Source: Candidatus Gallimonas merdae (lineage in GTDB: Bacteria; Bacillota; Clostridia; Christensenellales; Borkfalkiaceae). Taken from it: 54,762 nt of DNA. This document shows, one piece after another, positions 31,218 through 41,200 of this stretch. The position numbers and the translations under genes are program-made. Position 1 is the stretch's first letter; every line of letters begins with the position of its first letter. A model generated the notes under the pieces. The model saw nothing but the letters and a program-made list of their open reading frames with translations, did not search any database and was not told the origin of the DNA. The stretch covers positions 1 to 54,762 of the forward strand of contig CAJFRT010000013.1 of assembly GCA_904419525.1 (NCBI GenBank), given 5' to 3'.

Positions 31218-32219
31218 ATGATTAACAGAAAAGATCACAGGAAAAGAATGCAGAATCAAATTGAAAAAAGAATTGTGACATTGGAAGACATTGCAGAACG
31301 GCTCGGCACTTCCAAGAATACGGTCAGCCGTGCATTGCGCGACTGTTCAGACATCGGCGCCGCTATGAAAGAGCGCGTCAAGCAGACAGCGATGGAGATG
31401 GGGTATGTCCCCAACAAGATCGCAGGATTTTTGCGTTCCAAGCGTTCCAATATCATCGCCGTGGCGGTCAATTCCCTGACCAATCCGTTTTTTGCGATCT
31501 GCATGGATCATTGCACCGATTATATGGGGGAGAAGGGTTACCGCCCGCTCATCTCCATTGTGCGGGAAGAGCTGGACGTCGAGGACATTATTTCCTGCAT
31601 TCAAAACGGTGCGTGCGGCATTCTTTCCTTTCTCGACGTGACGGACGAGGCGATCGACTACTGCGAGCAAAACAAAGTTCCGCTTTTCCTGTGCGGGTTC
31701 AAACCGCGCCGTGAACGGGTGTGCGCGATCTATTCGGACGCCTACCAATGCGCCAAACTGGTGGCGCAGGAGGCGGTTTCCTGCGGGGCGAAGCGGCCTT
31801 GCTATGTAGGATACGGCAGAGGGGCGCTCAACGAGGACAGAAAGGAAGGGTTTGTTGCCACGCTCAGGAACAACGAGCTTTCCTGCGATATTTATTCTTT
31901 CAGTTATTACAGCCGCGAACAGTCGCTGGAGAAACTCAAAAAGAGCGTACGCGAGAACGAGAACGACTTTGTTTTCTGCTTTAACGATGAGATCGCGGCG
32001 AGCGTACAGGAGACAATGGAATCGGTAGAAAACTTCCGCGGCGAAATTTACGGCGTTGACCGTTTCTCGGAGTATCTGCCTTACTGCCGCAAAGTGAAGA
32101 GCGTGGGCGGTCGGCTGAGCGTCATCGGAAGGCGCACCGCGCAGCTTCTGATCCGTAAGATCGAAAAGTACGACGGAAAGATCGTCCGTGAGATCTTCCC
32201 CGTCGAGCTGAGCAAATAA
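31218..32219 (+). CDS. LacI-family transcriptional regulator
   Basis: The 333-residue protein has an N-terminal LacI HTH (TLEDIAERLGTSKNTVSRALRD, residues about 18-40, with the hinge NKIAGFLRSKRSN). A periplasmic-binding-protein-like effector domain follows (IIAVAVNSLTNPFFAICMDHCTDYMGEKGY onward). ATG 31251 (MQNQIEKR) is an alternative start with AGGAAAAG upstream. The gene lies 34 bases upstream of the first lipoprotein on the same strand and carries its own 18-bp operator, so it is expected to control the whole glycan locus in response to an imported sugar. The inducer is unknown. Confidence 0.92.
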   Translation: MINRKDHRKRMQNQIEKRIVTLEDIAERLGTSKNTVSRALRDCSDIGAAMKERVKQTAMEMGYVPNKIAGFLRSKRSNIIAVAVNSLTNPFFAICMDHCTDYMGEKGYRPLISIVREELDVEDIISCIQNGACGILSFLDVTDEAIDYCEQNKVPLFLCGFKPRRERVCAIYSDAYQCAKLVAQEAVSCGAKRPCYVGYGRGALNEDRKEGFVATLRNNELSCDIYSFSYYSREQSLEKLKKSVRENENDFVFCFNDEIAASVQETMESVENFRGEIYGVDRFSEYLPYCRKVKSVGGRLSVIGRRTAQLLIRKIEKYDGKIVREIFPVELSK

Positions 32220-32253
32220 ACAGGATTTTATTGTAGCAGGAGGAGGAGATTTG

Positions 32254-34122
32254 ATGAAACTCGGTAAATTTGCGGCAGTTATGCTTGGCACGCTGTTTGC
32301 GGGCAGCATGGCGGTCGGCTTGGCGAGCTGCGGAGGGCCTGCGGACGGGCCTTCAGATACTGCGGAGCCGACAGTTGAAGTCGATGAGGGGATCACGATC
32401 GACGGCGTATTTGACGAATCGTTTTATACGGGCAGGAATTGGCTGGCTCTCAACAAGGTAATGCAGAAAAGCGGTCAGACGGAAACGGGTACGCTTGAAA
32501 TGACGACGTATTTTTCCGAAACGGGGATCGTAGTCGCTGCACATATCGTCGACAGCCGCGCCGCTGTGTCCGGCAGTTCGGTTGCAACGAGTGACCAAAC
32601 GTGTTTCAGCGGGTATTTCGCCTTCGGCGATACGACTTCGACGGGTGATGACGTGTATGAAGTGGAGAACACGGCTTCCAATATGTTCAAAATTTCCGAA
32701 TTTGTTTCGGGAGAGCTGCAGGTAATGAACATGGAGCCGGACGTAACGCCTGTTCATGCAGTGCATTGCATCGGCGATCTTCAGAATGGCGAATGTTACG
32801 AGTACTATGTCGAATACTTTATGCCCTATGCGCTGTTCGGCAGGAGCAGCGTGCCGGACACGGTGTATTTTAATCCTACCATGATCTCTGCCACGCTTGA
32901 CGACAACGGCGAGGCGATCGCAGAATTGCGTACTTGGTATAACTTCGGCGAGCAGCAGAGCGCACTGTACGGATGGGGGAAACCGAATTCGGGGTATGTG
33001 TTTGACGACAACGGGTTTGTTTCCAACAGCCTTGACATTGAAGAGACGGAAGGCGGCAGCGTATCCGAAGAGTGGGGCTATGATTGGACGATAACGGGCG
33101 ACAGGGTCAATCTGAAAATTGCCGCGGATAAGGGATATAAGCTCACCTCCCTGCGCGTGAACGGCGAAGAATGCATCGATGAGATCGTTGCGGACGTCTA
33201 TTTCTTTACCGCGACGGGCGATACGACGGTCGTACCCGTATTTACGGCTGAGGAAGTTGAAAATATTGTTGTCAGCGACGTATACGCATGGATCGACTAC
33301 CCCGCGTCGGAATTTACGCTGGAACTCAACAACGGGGAGAGCGATTATACGCTCGAATACGATACTTCCAAACTTTCGATCGACAAAGAAAGGGAAACCG
33401 TAAAAGCGCTCGCCGAGGGAACGTTTGAAGTTAAAGTAACGAGCGGCAGCGATACGGCAACTTTCGATGTGATCTGTTCCAGCGTCAACAGAAGCGGAAC
33501 GGGCAAGTGGGACTCTTCGTCTTACTCTCAAAAGGCAGCCGATATAAAGTCGCGCTATGCGTCGTACGGAAACAACGGCTCCACTACGGTGTTCCTCGGC
33601 GATTCTTTCTTCGATAATACCGAGAGAAATTGGAGCAACTTCTACACGACGTACGCGAGGGAAAAAGATGCTCTGGAACTCGGGATCGGAGGCACGACGA
33701 CTTACGACTGGGAAAACTTCCTTTTTGACGGCATTCTCGACGGTATGCAGCCGAAAAATCTTGTCGTCAACCTCGGCACAAATAATTTGGCTGCCGACTG
33801 GGAGAAGACAGAAGAAGTGGCTGAAAATTTGCAGAGGTTGTTTACATTGTTGCACGATAAAATGCCGAACACAAACATTTATTATCTCTCAATCACGCAG
33901 CGCTTCGATACCACGTCACACGCAAAAAGGATATCCGATGTAAACGATTTAATGGAACAGTGGTGCGAATATAAAGATTGGATCACGTTTGTGGATGTGG
34001 AAGGCCGGGTCAGTTCGAGTGATCTGAAGGACGGATTGCACCCGAAAGATGAAACGTACGCCAATATTTATGTGCCTGCATTGGAAGCGGCAGGGTGCGT
34101 CGTAGAGAAAAAAATAGTATAA
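32254..34122 (+). CDS. Lipoprotein with CBM9-like domain and C-terminal SGNH esterase
   Basis: The 622-residue protein starts at ATG 32254 behind AGGAGGAG. The lipobox LASC puts the lipidated Cys at 26. A CBM9/DOMON-like beta-sandwich follows at about 45-265 (ITIDGVFDESFY opens it). A repeat-type module (GYKLTSLRVNGEE...) spans about 275-330, then an Ig-like piece to about 410. The C-terminus is an SGNH hydrolase: Asp450-Ser451 in FLGDSF, the oxyanion motif GTNN (508-511), and Asp593-x2-His596 in DGLHP. SGNH enzymes remove acetyl or other esters, so this probably de-esterifies a plant polysaccharide at the cell surface. It is the first gene after the regulator. Confidence 0.85.
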   Translation: MKLGKFAAVMLGTLFAGSMAVGLASCGGPADGPSDTAEPTVEVDEGITIDGVFDESFYTGRNWLALNKVMQKSGQTETGTLEMTTYFSETGIVVAAHIVDSRAAVSGSSVATSDQTCFSGYFAFGDTTSTGDDVYEVENTASNMFKISEFVSGELQVMNMEPDVTPVHAVHCIGDLQNGECYEYYVEYFMPYALFGRSSVPDTVYFNPTMISATLDDNGEAIAELRTWYNFGEQQSALYGWGKPNSGYVFDDNGFVSNSLDIEETEGGSVSEEWGYDWTITGDRVNLKIAADKGYKLTSLRVNGEECIDEIVADVYFFTATGDTTVVPVFTAEEVENIVVSDVYAWIDYPASEFTLELNNGESDYTLEYDTSKLSIDKERETVKALAEGTFEVKVTSGSDTATFDVICSSVNRSGTGKWDSSSYSQKAADIKSRYASYGNNGSTTVFLGDSFFDNTERNWSNFYTTYAREKDALELGIGGTTTYDWENFLFDGILDGMQPKNLVVNLGTNNLAADWEKTEEVAENLQRLFTLLHDKMPNTNIYYLSITQRFDTTSHAKRISDVNDLMEQWCEYKDWITFVDVEGRVSSSDLKDGLHPKDETYANIYVPALEAAGCVVEKKIV

Positions 34123-34205
34123 GAATTGCGTTTTATACTAGGATTTTCGTGGATCATGGAATAGGGGAACAGAGTATTTCCCTATTCTTCAAGGGAGGAA
34201 ATATT

Positions 34206-35213
34206 ATGCAAACAAAATGGAAGGTATTGCCTTTGGCGTTCGTTCTTGCGCTGTCTGTCGGCATGTTTGCGGCGTGCGGCGAGAATCAGAGTGAACAGAG
34301 CGACGGCTCCGGTCAGCCGCAGACAGATGAAACGAATGGCTACGGATATCTGTGTATCGAAGATCAGACGGTTTACATTAACACCGACCGCAACTGCACT
34401 TTTGCGGAGATCACGCCCATTTTCACAGTTCCCGATAAGGCGGAGGAGCTCACCTATACTTATGATACGGATGAAATTAATATCGAGAACAATATCGTAA
34501 CTCCGCTTAAACGTGAGGATGCGACGGTAAACGTGCGTGCGGAGAGTGAACACTTCTCGACTACTTTCCGTGTAACGGTTGACTATATCCCTCTGACTGG
34601 TCTTGAGGCGGATCCGTGGTATGCCGTAACCGATTTTACCACGAAAATTGCGACGAATGCAACAAGATGCGCTGCGGCAACAAGCGATGCGACCATCTTT
34701 TTGGGCGACAGTTTCATGGACGATGCTTTTATCGGCGAATATATGTCGACTTATGCTGCGGATAAAAACGTTCTGAATGCGGGCATCAGTTCTACGACTT
34801 CTTACCATTGGGAGGCAATGTACTCCGACATAATCGGAGAAACCTCGCCCAAAAACATTGTCATTCATCTCGGAACAAACAATTTTTACGATATCCGCGC
34901 TTCGGTAAAGCAGACAAAAGAGAGCCTGATACGTCTTTTTAAGTATCTGCACACGAGTTATCCCACAACGAATATCTATTGGTTCAATATCACGCAGCGG
35001 CAGGATACGGCGTATTCGGCGCAGGTCACGCAGACGAATGCCGATCTTGCGAATTGGTGCGCGCAGTATGATTGGATCACTTGCGTGAATACTTCGCCGA
35101 AAATCAGTACATCGATGCTTCGCGACGGTGTGCACCCTCTTACGGAATACTATTCTATATTTACGGATACTCTCGTAAATGCCGGGTGCGAGATCGTGGC
35201 AAAAGAAGAGTAA
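34206..35213 (+). CDS. SGNH-hydrolase lipoprotein (second esterase)
   Basis: From ATG 34206, behind GGGAGG, the protein has 335 residues with lipobox FAAC and lipidated Cys24. An Ig-like N-terminal part (about 40-140) is followed by an SGNH domain: Gly167-Asp168-Ser169 in FLGDSF, GTNN (223-226) and Asp307-x2-His310 in DGVHP. The catalytic part is clearly related to that of the preceding gene, so the pair arose by duplication with different accessory domains. It is expected to be a surface acetyl or acyl esterase. The upstream frame extends 37 codons but lacks a start signal. Confidence 0.85.
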   Translation: MQTKWKVLPLAFVLALSVGMFAACGENQSEQSDGSGQPQTDETNGYGYLCIEDQTVYINTDRNCTFAEITPIFTVPDKAEELTYTYDTDEINIENNIVTPLKREDATVNVRAESEHFSTTFRVTVDYIPLTGLEADPWYAVTDFTTKIATNATRCAAATSDATIFLGDSFMDDAFIGEYMSTYAADKNVLNAGISSTTSYHWEAMYSDIIGETSPKNIVIHLGTNNFYDIRASVKQTKESLIRLFKYLHTSYPTTNIYWFNITQRQDTAYSAQVTQTNADLANWCAQYDWITCVNTSPKISTSMLRDGVHPLTEYYSIFTDTLVNAGCEIVAKEE

Positions 35214-35249
35214 GGCGTTACCGAATATGAAAAGAATAGGAGTAAATCT

Positions 35250-37136
35250 ATGAAGAAAAAAGGAACAATGCTTGCCGTATGTATGACGGCGCTGATCGGG
35301 TTAACAGTATTTGCAGGCTGTGGTTCAGAGGAGTATGCGCTCTCTTATTATCATGGAGAGAACAAGGACGAGAGCGGTGATTCCGTTTACAATGAGCAGC
35401 TTTTTTACAGCAATACGTTGCAGCAGGGGTATCCCGATCCGTTCGTACTCGACGATACGGCGCGAAGCGGTTACTATTATCTGTACGGGACTTCGGGCAG
35501 CTTTTCCATCATGCGATCCAAAGATCTTGCGGTGTGGGAGGATGTCGGCCCGACTCTCGTCCCGCCCATTGATGGGGAGATCCCTCGGCTTCTGCATGCG
35601 GATATGTGGGCGCCGGAGGTGATCTACGACGATGAAACTGAACTTTATTATCTGTTTTTCAGTGCAACGGCTGAAACGGATACGACATATACGGAGGGGA
35701 ACGGCATTGTCAGCGGCGTAAGCTATTGCAACCTCTATGTGGCGACGTCCGACAGCGCGGAAGGACCGTTTGAAATGGTGAATTTCATGGACGCGGCAAG
35801 CTGCGGCGAATCGGCGTTGCATGATTATAACACGACTGCCGGCATCGAGCTTGATGAAAACGAGCTTTCCGAGTATGCATGGATTCGTCAAGGCGGTGTG
35901 TACTATGAGGCGGCTTTCCCGCACTATTTTGCAAAGTATTGCCTTTTCAGTCCGGATGAATTGTACAAGTTTAATCGTAAAAACGGAGTTTCCGATGAAA
36001 CGGGGCTGAATGGCAGAGGGTATTTCGGGAATATCGACCCGTCTCCCTTTGAGGATCCCGAGACAGGAGAGAAGTACCTCTATGTGAAGATGGAAGGCAC
36101 GAACGGGATCATGGTCGTGCACATGTTTGACTGGCTCACACCCGACTGGGACAATGCCGAGATCGTGCTCATGGTCAACTATTACACGGTAGAGGACTGG
36201 CGCAACAATACTAATTTTGGTGTCTCCTATGAATCGGAAAATTGTAACGAAGGGCCGCACATGCTCTATTATGACGGCGTTTATTATCTCACGTTTTCCG
36301 CAAACGGATACGGGTCGAGCAACTATCGTGTGGCGACTGCGGTGGGTGACAGTCCGATGGGACCTTTCCGCAAACTGACGGAAGAGGAAGGCGGCTTGCT
36401 GTTGTGTTCGAGTACGACGGAAAGCAACTCCGTTTCCGGCGCGGGGCATCATTCCTTCGCGTATGTGGGCGATCAGTTGTATATTATCTATCATCGTCAC
36501 AGGAACTATCTTATCGGCGGATCCGACCGTTATACGGCGATGGATGAAGTCAAATGGCTTACGGTCAAGGACATAAACGGAAACGATCTTGTCGTGCCGT
36601 ATACCAACGGGCCTACCGATACGTTGCAGCCCCTTCCGGAGTCTGTCAGCGGCTATAAAAACATAGCTGCGGAGGCGCAGGTATCTTGCAGCAACGAAGA
36701 AGCGGAGATTTCCTGTGTGACGGACGGACTGCTTTCCGTACATAAGACGGCGGATCCGACATTCATGAGCTATGTGCGGGAAACGTATTCGTCGGATACG
36801 CAGACGACGTTTACCTTTACTTTTGACTCCGCGCGCACGGTACGTGCGGTCATGGTATACAATTCGGCGTCTTACCGAGACATTTTCCTGAATATTTCGC
36901 GTATCGAGTTTACGCTTGCAGACGGCAGCACACGAGTAATCCGCGATCTTTCGTTCGATGTCGATCAGTATTGCGAGGTTTCTGATTTTTCGGGAGAGAT
37001 CAACTATGTCGCTTCGGGAGCGGCGGCATTTGCCGAGTTCTATGACTTAAATGTGACGTCCGTCAGTATCACGGTGGATCTTCCCGAAGGGCAGGAGCGG
37101 GTCGGGATTTCCGAAATTCGCATTCTTGGCAAATAA
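35250..37136 (+). CDS. GH43-like lipoprotein glycosidase
   Basis: The 628-residue protein has lipobox FAGC with Cys24. A five-bladed beta-propeller of the GH43 type spans about 55-450. Catalytic candidates are Asp63 in GYPDPF (base), Asp263 in IDPSPF (pKa modulator) and Glu334 in NEGPHM (acid); WAPEV near 120 and the GAGHHS metal-site region near 400 also fit. A C-terminal F5/8-type carbohydrate-binding beta-sandwich (about 465-628) follows. GH43 enzymes are mainly arabinofuranosidases or xylosidases. Membrane attachment suggests debranching of the polymer outside the cell. The start follows AGGAG; the next lipoprotein is 12 bases away. Confidence 0.87.
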   Translation: MKKKGTMLAVCMTALIGLTVFAGCGSEEYALSYYHGENKDESGDSVYNEQLFYSNTLQQGYPDPFVLDDTARSGYYYLYGTSGSFSIMRSKDLAVWEDVGPTLVPPIDGEIPRLLHADMWAPEVIYDDETELYYLFFSATAETDTTYTEGNGIVSGVSYCNLYVATSDSAEGPFEMVNFMDAASCGESALHDYNTTAGIELDENELSEYAWIRQGGVYYEAAFPHYFAKYCLFSPDELYKFNRKNGVSDETGLNGRGYFGNIDPSPFEDPETGEKYLYVKMEGTNGIMVVHMFDWLTPDWDNAEIVLMVNYYTVEDWRNNTNFGVSYESENCNEGPHMLYYDGVYYLTFSANGYGSSNYRVATAVGDSPMGPFRKLTEEEGGLLLCSSTTESNSVSGAGHHSFAYVGDQLYIIYHRHRNYLIGGSDRYTAMDEVKWLTVKDINGNDLVVPYTNGPTDTLQPLPESVSGYKNIAAEAQVSCSNEEAEISCVTDGLLSVHKTADPTFMSYVRETYSSDTQTTFTFTFDSARTVRAVMVYNSASYRDIFLNISRIEFTLADGSTRVIRDLSFDVDQYCEVSDFSGEINYVASGAAAFAEFYDLNVTSVSITVDLPEGQERVGISEIRILGK

Positions 37137-37148
37137 GGAGGAAAAAAC

Positions 37149-38192
37149 ATGAAAAAGTGGATTAAAACGGCGGCGCTTATCAGTTGTTGTGCGTTGATTT
37201 CGGCGTCTCTTGCCGGTTGCGGAACGACGATTGTCGAGGATCCGAATGCCTATACTTTCACAAATCCCGAACGGCCGCAGGCACAAACTGATGCAGATAT
37301 GACGATCGACGGCGTGTTTGATGAAGCGCGCTGGGATGAAGTGCGTTGGTTGTATGCGGTGGACAGGATTAATGCCGTTCAGTATGCCGATATTTCTTTT
37401 ACGACATCGTACGGGGAACAAGGAGTCTACTTTGCCATGAAGGTGGAGGAGCACGGTACCAATATTTATGTCAATCATGACAGAGGCTCGGTCATGAATA
37501 GCTGCATTGAGATGTACATGGGGCCCGCCACCGATCCGGGAGGAAGCCGCCGTCTTTTTGAATTCGATTTTCAGGCGGACGGCACGTACAGTTCCCGACT
37601 CAACTACAACGGCTGGAACGATGCAAAGACGACGTGGGATAAAATGCCTGTTGTTGCTTCGCAAACGCTCGGTGGCGAAGTGAATACACCCGAATGTTAT
37701 GGCTACACCGTTGAGGCGCTGTTCCCGTGGACGTTCCTTGAGTTTGCCGGGTACGACGTAGCGACGCAGGAAGAAAGGGATTCCCTCGTCCTCGGAATTA
37801 ATCCTGCACATATATTTTCCTTTAATTATGAGGGTACGGATCAGTCAAACGACCGCTATTGGTCCATGTGGTCGACGGACTATATAGGAAGTTTGTGGCT
37901 GAATCCTTCCACATTTTTCAAATTCGACAAGAACGGTCTGATCGCTTACGATTACACGGTGGAGTACGGAGGAGTCGGTACGGGAACGCTTCAGGAGATC
38001 CATGGTTTGCCCTATATGCTGGTCGACAATGCGGTAACGTTTACCGTTACGACGCTGAACGGGGCATCGATTACCGCGCTGACGGTGAACGGAGAGAATT
38101 ATCTGGATAGCCTTGTTCTGTCGAGCGGCGTTTATCAGTTTTCCATCGGAGTTCCGACGGAAGACGTGGAAATCTATATTGAGCTAAATTAA
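37149..38192 (+). CDS. CBM9-like lipoprotein with C-terminal repeat module
   Basis: The 347-residue protein has lipobox LAGC with Cys24. Residues about 48-265 form a CBM9-like beta-sandwich that begins with MTIDGVFDEARW, the same opening as in the first lipoprotein. The last 75 residues carry the LTVNGENYLDS module found five times in this locus. No catalytic residues are seen, so it is likely a surface glycan-binding protein. It starts 12 bases after the GH43 gene behind AAGGAGG. Its close partnership with the enzymes suggests it holds substrate for them. Confidence 0.78.
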   Translation: MKKWIKTAALISCCALISASLAGCGTTIVEDPNAYTFTNPERPQAQTDADMTIDGVFDEARWDEVRWLYAVDRINAVQYADISFTTSYGEQGVYFAMKVEEHGTNIYVNHDRGSVMNSCIEMYMGPATDPGGSRRLFEFDFQADGTYSSRLNYNGWNDAKTTWDKMPVVASQTLGGEVNTPECYGYTVEALFPWTFLEFAGYDVATQEERDSLVLGINPAHIFSFNYEGTDQSNDRYWSMWSTDYIGSLWLNPSTFFKFDKNGLIAYDYTVEYGGVGTGTLQEIHGLPYMLVDNAVTFTVTTLNGASITALTVNGENYLDSLVLSSGVYQFSIGVPTEDVEIYIELN

Positions 38193-38240
38193 GATAAAAA
38201 GCTGAACAGCTTTAAAAAAATCAAAAGGAGATAGGGAAAA

Positions 38241-41200
38241 ATGAAAAAAAGACTGAAACAATTACTTGTTCCTGTCATTGCTTTGGCTTGCATTACCGGC
38301 GGCGGATTGCTCACGGCATGCAATAACAACAGTGAGCCGGAACACACGCACAGTTACACGCAGTGGGCATACGACGAAGAACAACATTGGAAAGTATGTT
38401 CCGATGACGGCGCGATCGACGAAAATTCCTATGGGGATCACGTTTTTGTGGCGGGTGAGTGTGAGTGCGGAGCACAGGAGAGCGGAGGCGATCCGTCTGT
38501 ACCTAAGGAATACGGCACGGCTACCGGACAAATTTATCTGCACAAACTCGGTCAGTATGTGGAGGACTATACAGGTGTAACGATTGACCTCGGCGACGAC
38601 AGTGTTACCGTCGATTATGACAGCGCGACAGGGGAATTCGAACTTTCCGATCTTGTGGCGGGACAGTCGTATACGCTTACGATCTCTAAACTCGGCTACA
38701 ATTCCACTACCGCGCAAATTCAGGTCGAGGCGGGGAAAAATACGGTGCTTGGTCAGGCGGCAAGTACGCTTGAATATGCGGCGTTCACAAGCGCCGTCGG
38801 TTGGAACAGCCCGAATTATACCTATGTCAACGAAGAGGACGGCCGTATCGGAACGACAAGTAATACGTTGGCGGAAAAGACGAACGATCGGTATGATGAC
38901 GTGGCTTTAACGATGACGGTAGACAGAGAGTATGCGAACAATGCGGAGGGGCTTTGGATTTTCTTTGAAGACGGTAACTTTATTTCCGTTGCAATCGGGG
39001 ACAGCAACACGAGAATCGAATGGGACGGAACCGACTATTATAATGACCGATGGATTGCAGATGGGGAGAATATTACCCTTGATGCGACGGGCGGCAGAAA
39101 TACTTTTGTCGACGGAAACGGGAATTCGATTTATTACAATTCGACGCCCGAAGAGATCATCGCAAAACACGAGGCAGGTACCCTCGAAATCACCCTCGTT
39201 CGGCAGGGTGCCCGCATTTATGCCTTTGTCGACGGCGGTCTGGCGGACGTGATTGCTGTTGACGAGCAGTATGCGGACGACGGCGTACAGGTCGGTTTTT
39301 GGGCAAAGGATGCTGTGTTTAGCATAAATCCGCAGTGGCATTTCAGAATCGAGGAAGATGTTTCGTCATATCTGAAGGCGGTTACGGTCGGTCTGGACGA
39401 GATGACGAACGGTTCTGCGACGCTTGATCAGTCGACTTATAAGATCGGCGATACGGTAACGGTCACTTTCACGGCAGAAGAAGGTTATGCTTTGCAGAGC
39501 GTGATGCTGAATGATGAAGATGTTACGAGCGTCGTTCACGGCGGAGTTTATACGTTCCGCGCCGACGGCACGTCTTACAGTGTCGGTGCAACATTTGGAG
39601 AGGTTGCGGATCCTGTTTCTTTCTCTGCAACGGTAACGGTTAAAAATAAGGACGGTTCCTCCGATTCTGCGGGTAAGACGGTTTTGCTGTATAACCAGGC
39701 ATATGAATATACTTTGACTGTTGCCGATGGTAAGATTGAAGGCAGCGTCGCACCCGGTTCTTATACGGCGGAAATCGTCGGATATTATAAATTGAACATC
39801 ACTGTCGGAGAAGCCGGTTACGAAGGAACTCTTGCTTTTGGAGAACTTTTACTTGGCGCGGGGACAACGGGCGTTGCCGATATTTGTGCGGACGAAACAG
39901 TGTATTCCGAAGGTCTTACGCTCACGCTTTCGAAAAACAATTCGAATTCCGATTTGTATCAGCAGGGTATCTTCTATACATTCAGCGACGGTAGCTGGCT
40001 GGATATCCGTATCGAGTATCGCAGCAACGGTTTTTATGTCCAGTTTGCACCCGACAACGCCGGAAATTCTGCGGCGTCGGGCGGAAGCTTGAAGGGCGAC
40101 TGGTCATCGGTTTCCTTTACGCAGGACGAACGCAGCGCGTTTGAAGCAGGAACATTGAAATTGACGATGGTGCGTGACGGAAACGTATTCTATATTTTTG
40201 CGAACAGCCGCTTGATGACTACGTTTGTTGCACCGGCGAATTATGCCGAAATGGATGGGACGATCGGCGTTGCTATCTGGGCGGCATCTGGAAACGCAGT
40301 AGACTATAATTATATTTCTTCCGAAAATGTCGGCGATTGGGTCGATATTACGCTTGTTCTGCCCGAAAATATGACCGGCGGTACGGTTACGGCTGACAAA
40401 ACGAGCGGGAAAGTCGGACATGAAATGGTGATCACCGTCACTCCCGATGAAGGTTATATTATTACGCTTTTTGAAATCAACGGGGAAAGCGTTCTCGATA
40501 GGATAGAAGGCGGCAGGTATGTGTTCACAACAACATTGGCGGGTACTTACACCATCGATGTGAGATTTGCACAAGGGGCATTGGTAGAAGCCAATATCGA
40601 TGTAATGTCCTATGATATTTACCGCAATGCGGAAACGAACGCGATAACGTCGGTCATCCTTACGGGGAACGGGCTTGAATATAACGTACAGTTGACAGAC
40701 GGGAAGATCGTCGGCGAGTTCCTTGCTGGTACCTACACGCTTATTGCGGACGGGTACTATGAAGTGGAAATAACGATAGGAGGAGATACGCCGACGGATT
40801 CTGTTGCGTTGTATACTCTGATCGTGGAAGAGGGAATGACTGGACAGAAGGCGATCGGCGCAGAAAATGTGACGTATACCGAGGGATTGACGATTACCAT
40901 GTCCACCGCATATTCCCCGGAGGGGAACCTGTATCGTCACGGATTTATCTACGGTTTTGTAAATGATGCCGGGAAATTGGACTATGTCGTGATTAGAACT
41001 GAGTTCTATGGCACAAGCGGATATCTGCACTATGCATGGGACGAAGCGGTCAATGCCGCGATGGGCGGAGCCGCTCTGAAAGCGGATTGGTCGAAACCCG
41101 GCGGTTCGCTCGGAGATTTTACGGCGGAAGAAGTCGCCGCATTCAAGAACGGTACGTTGGAAGTGACGCTCGTACGAAATGCAAACATTCTGTATATTTA

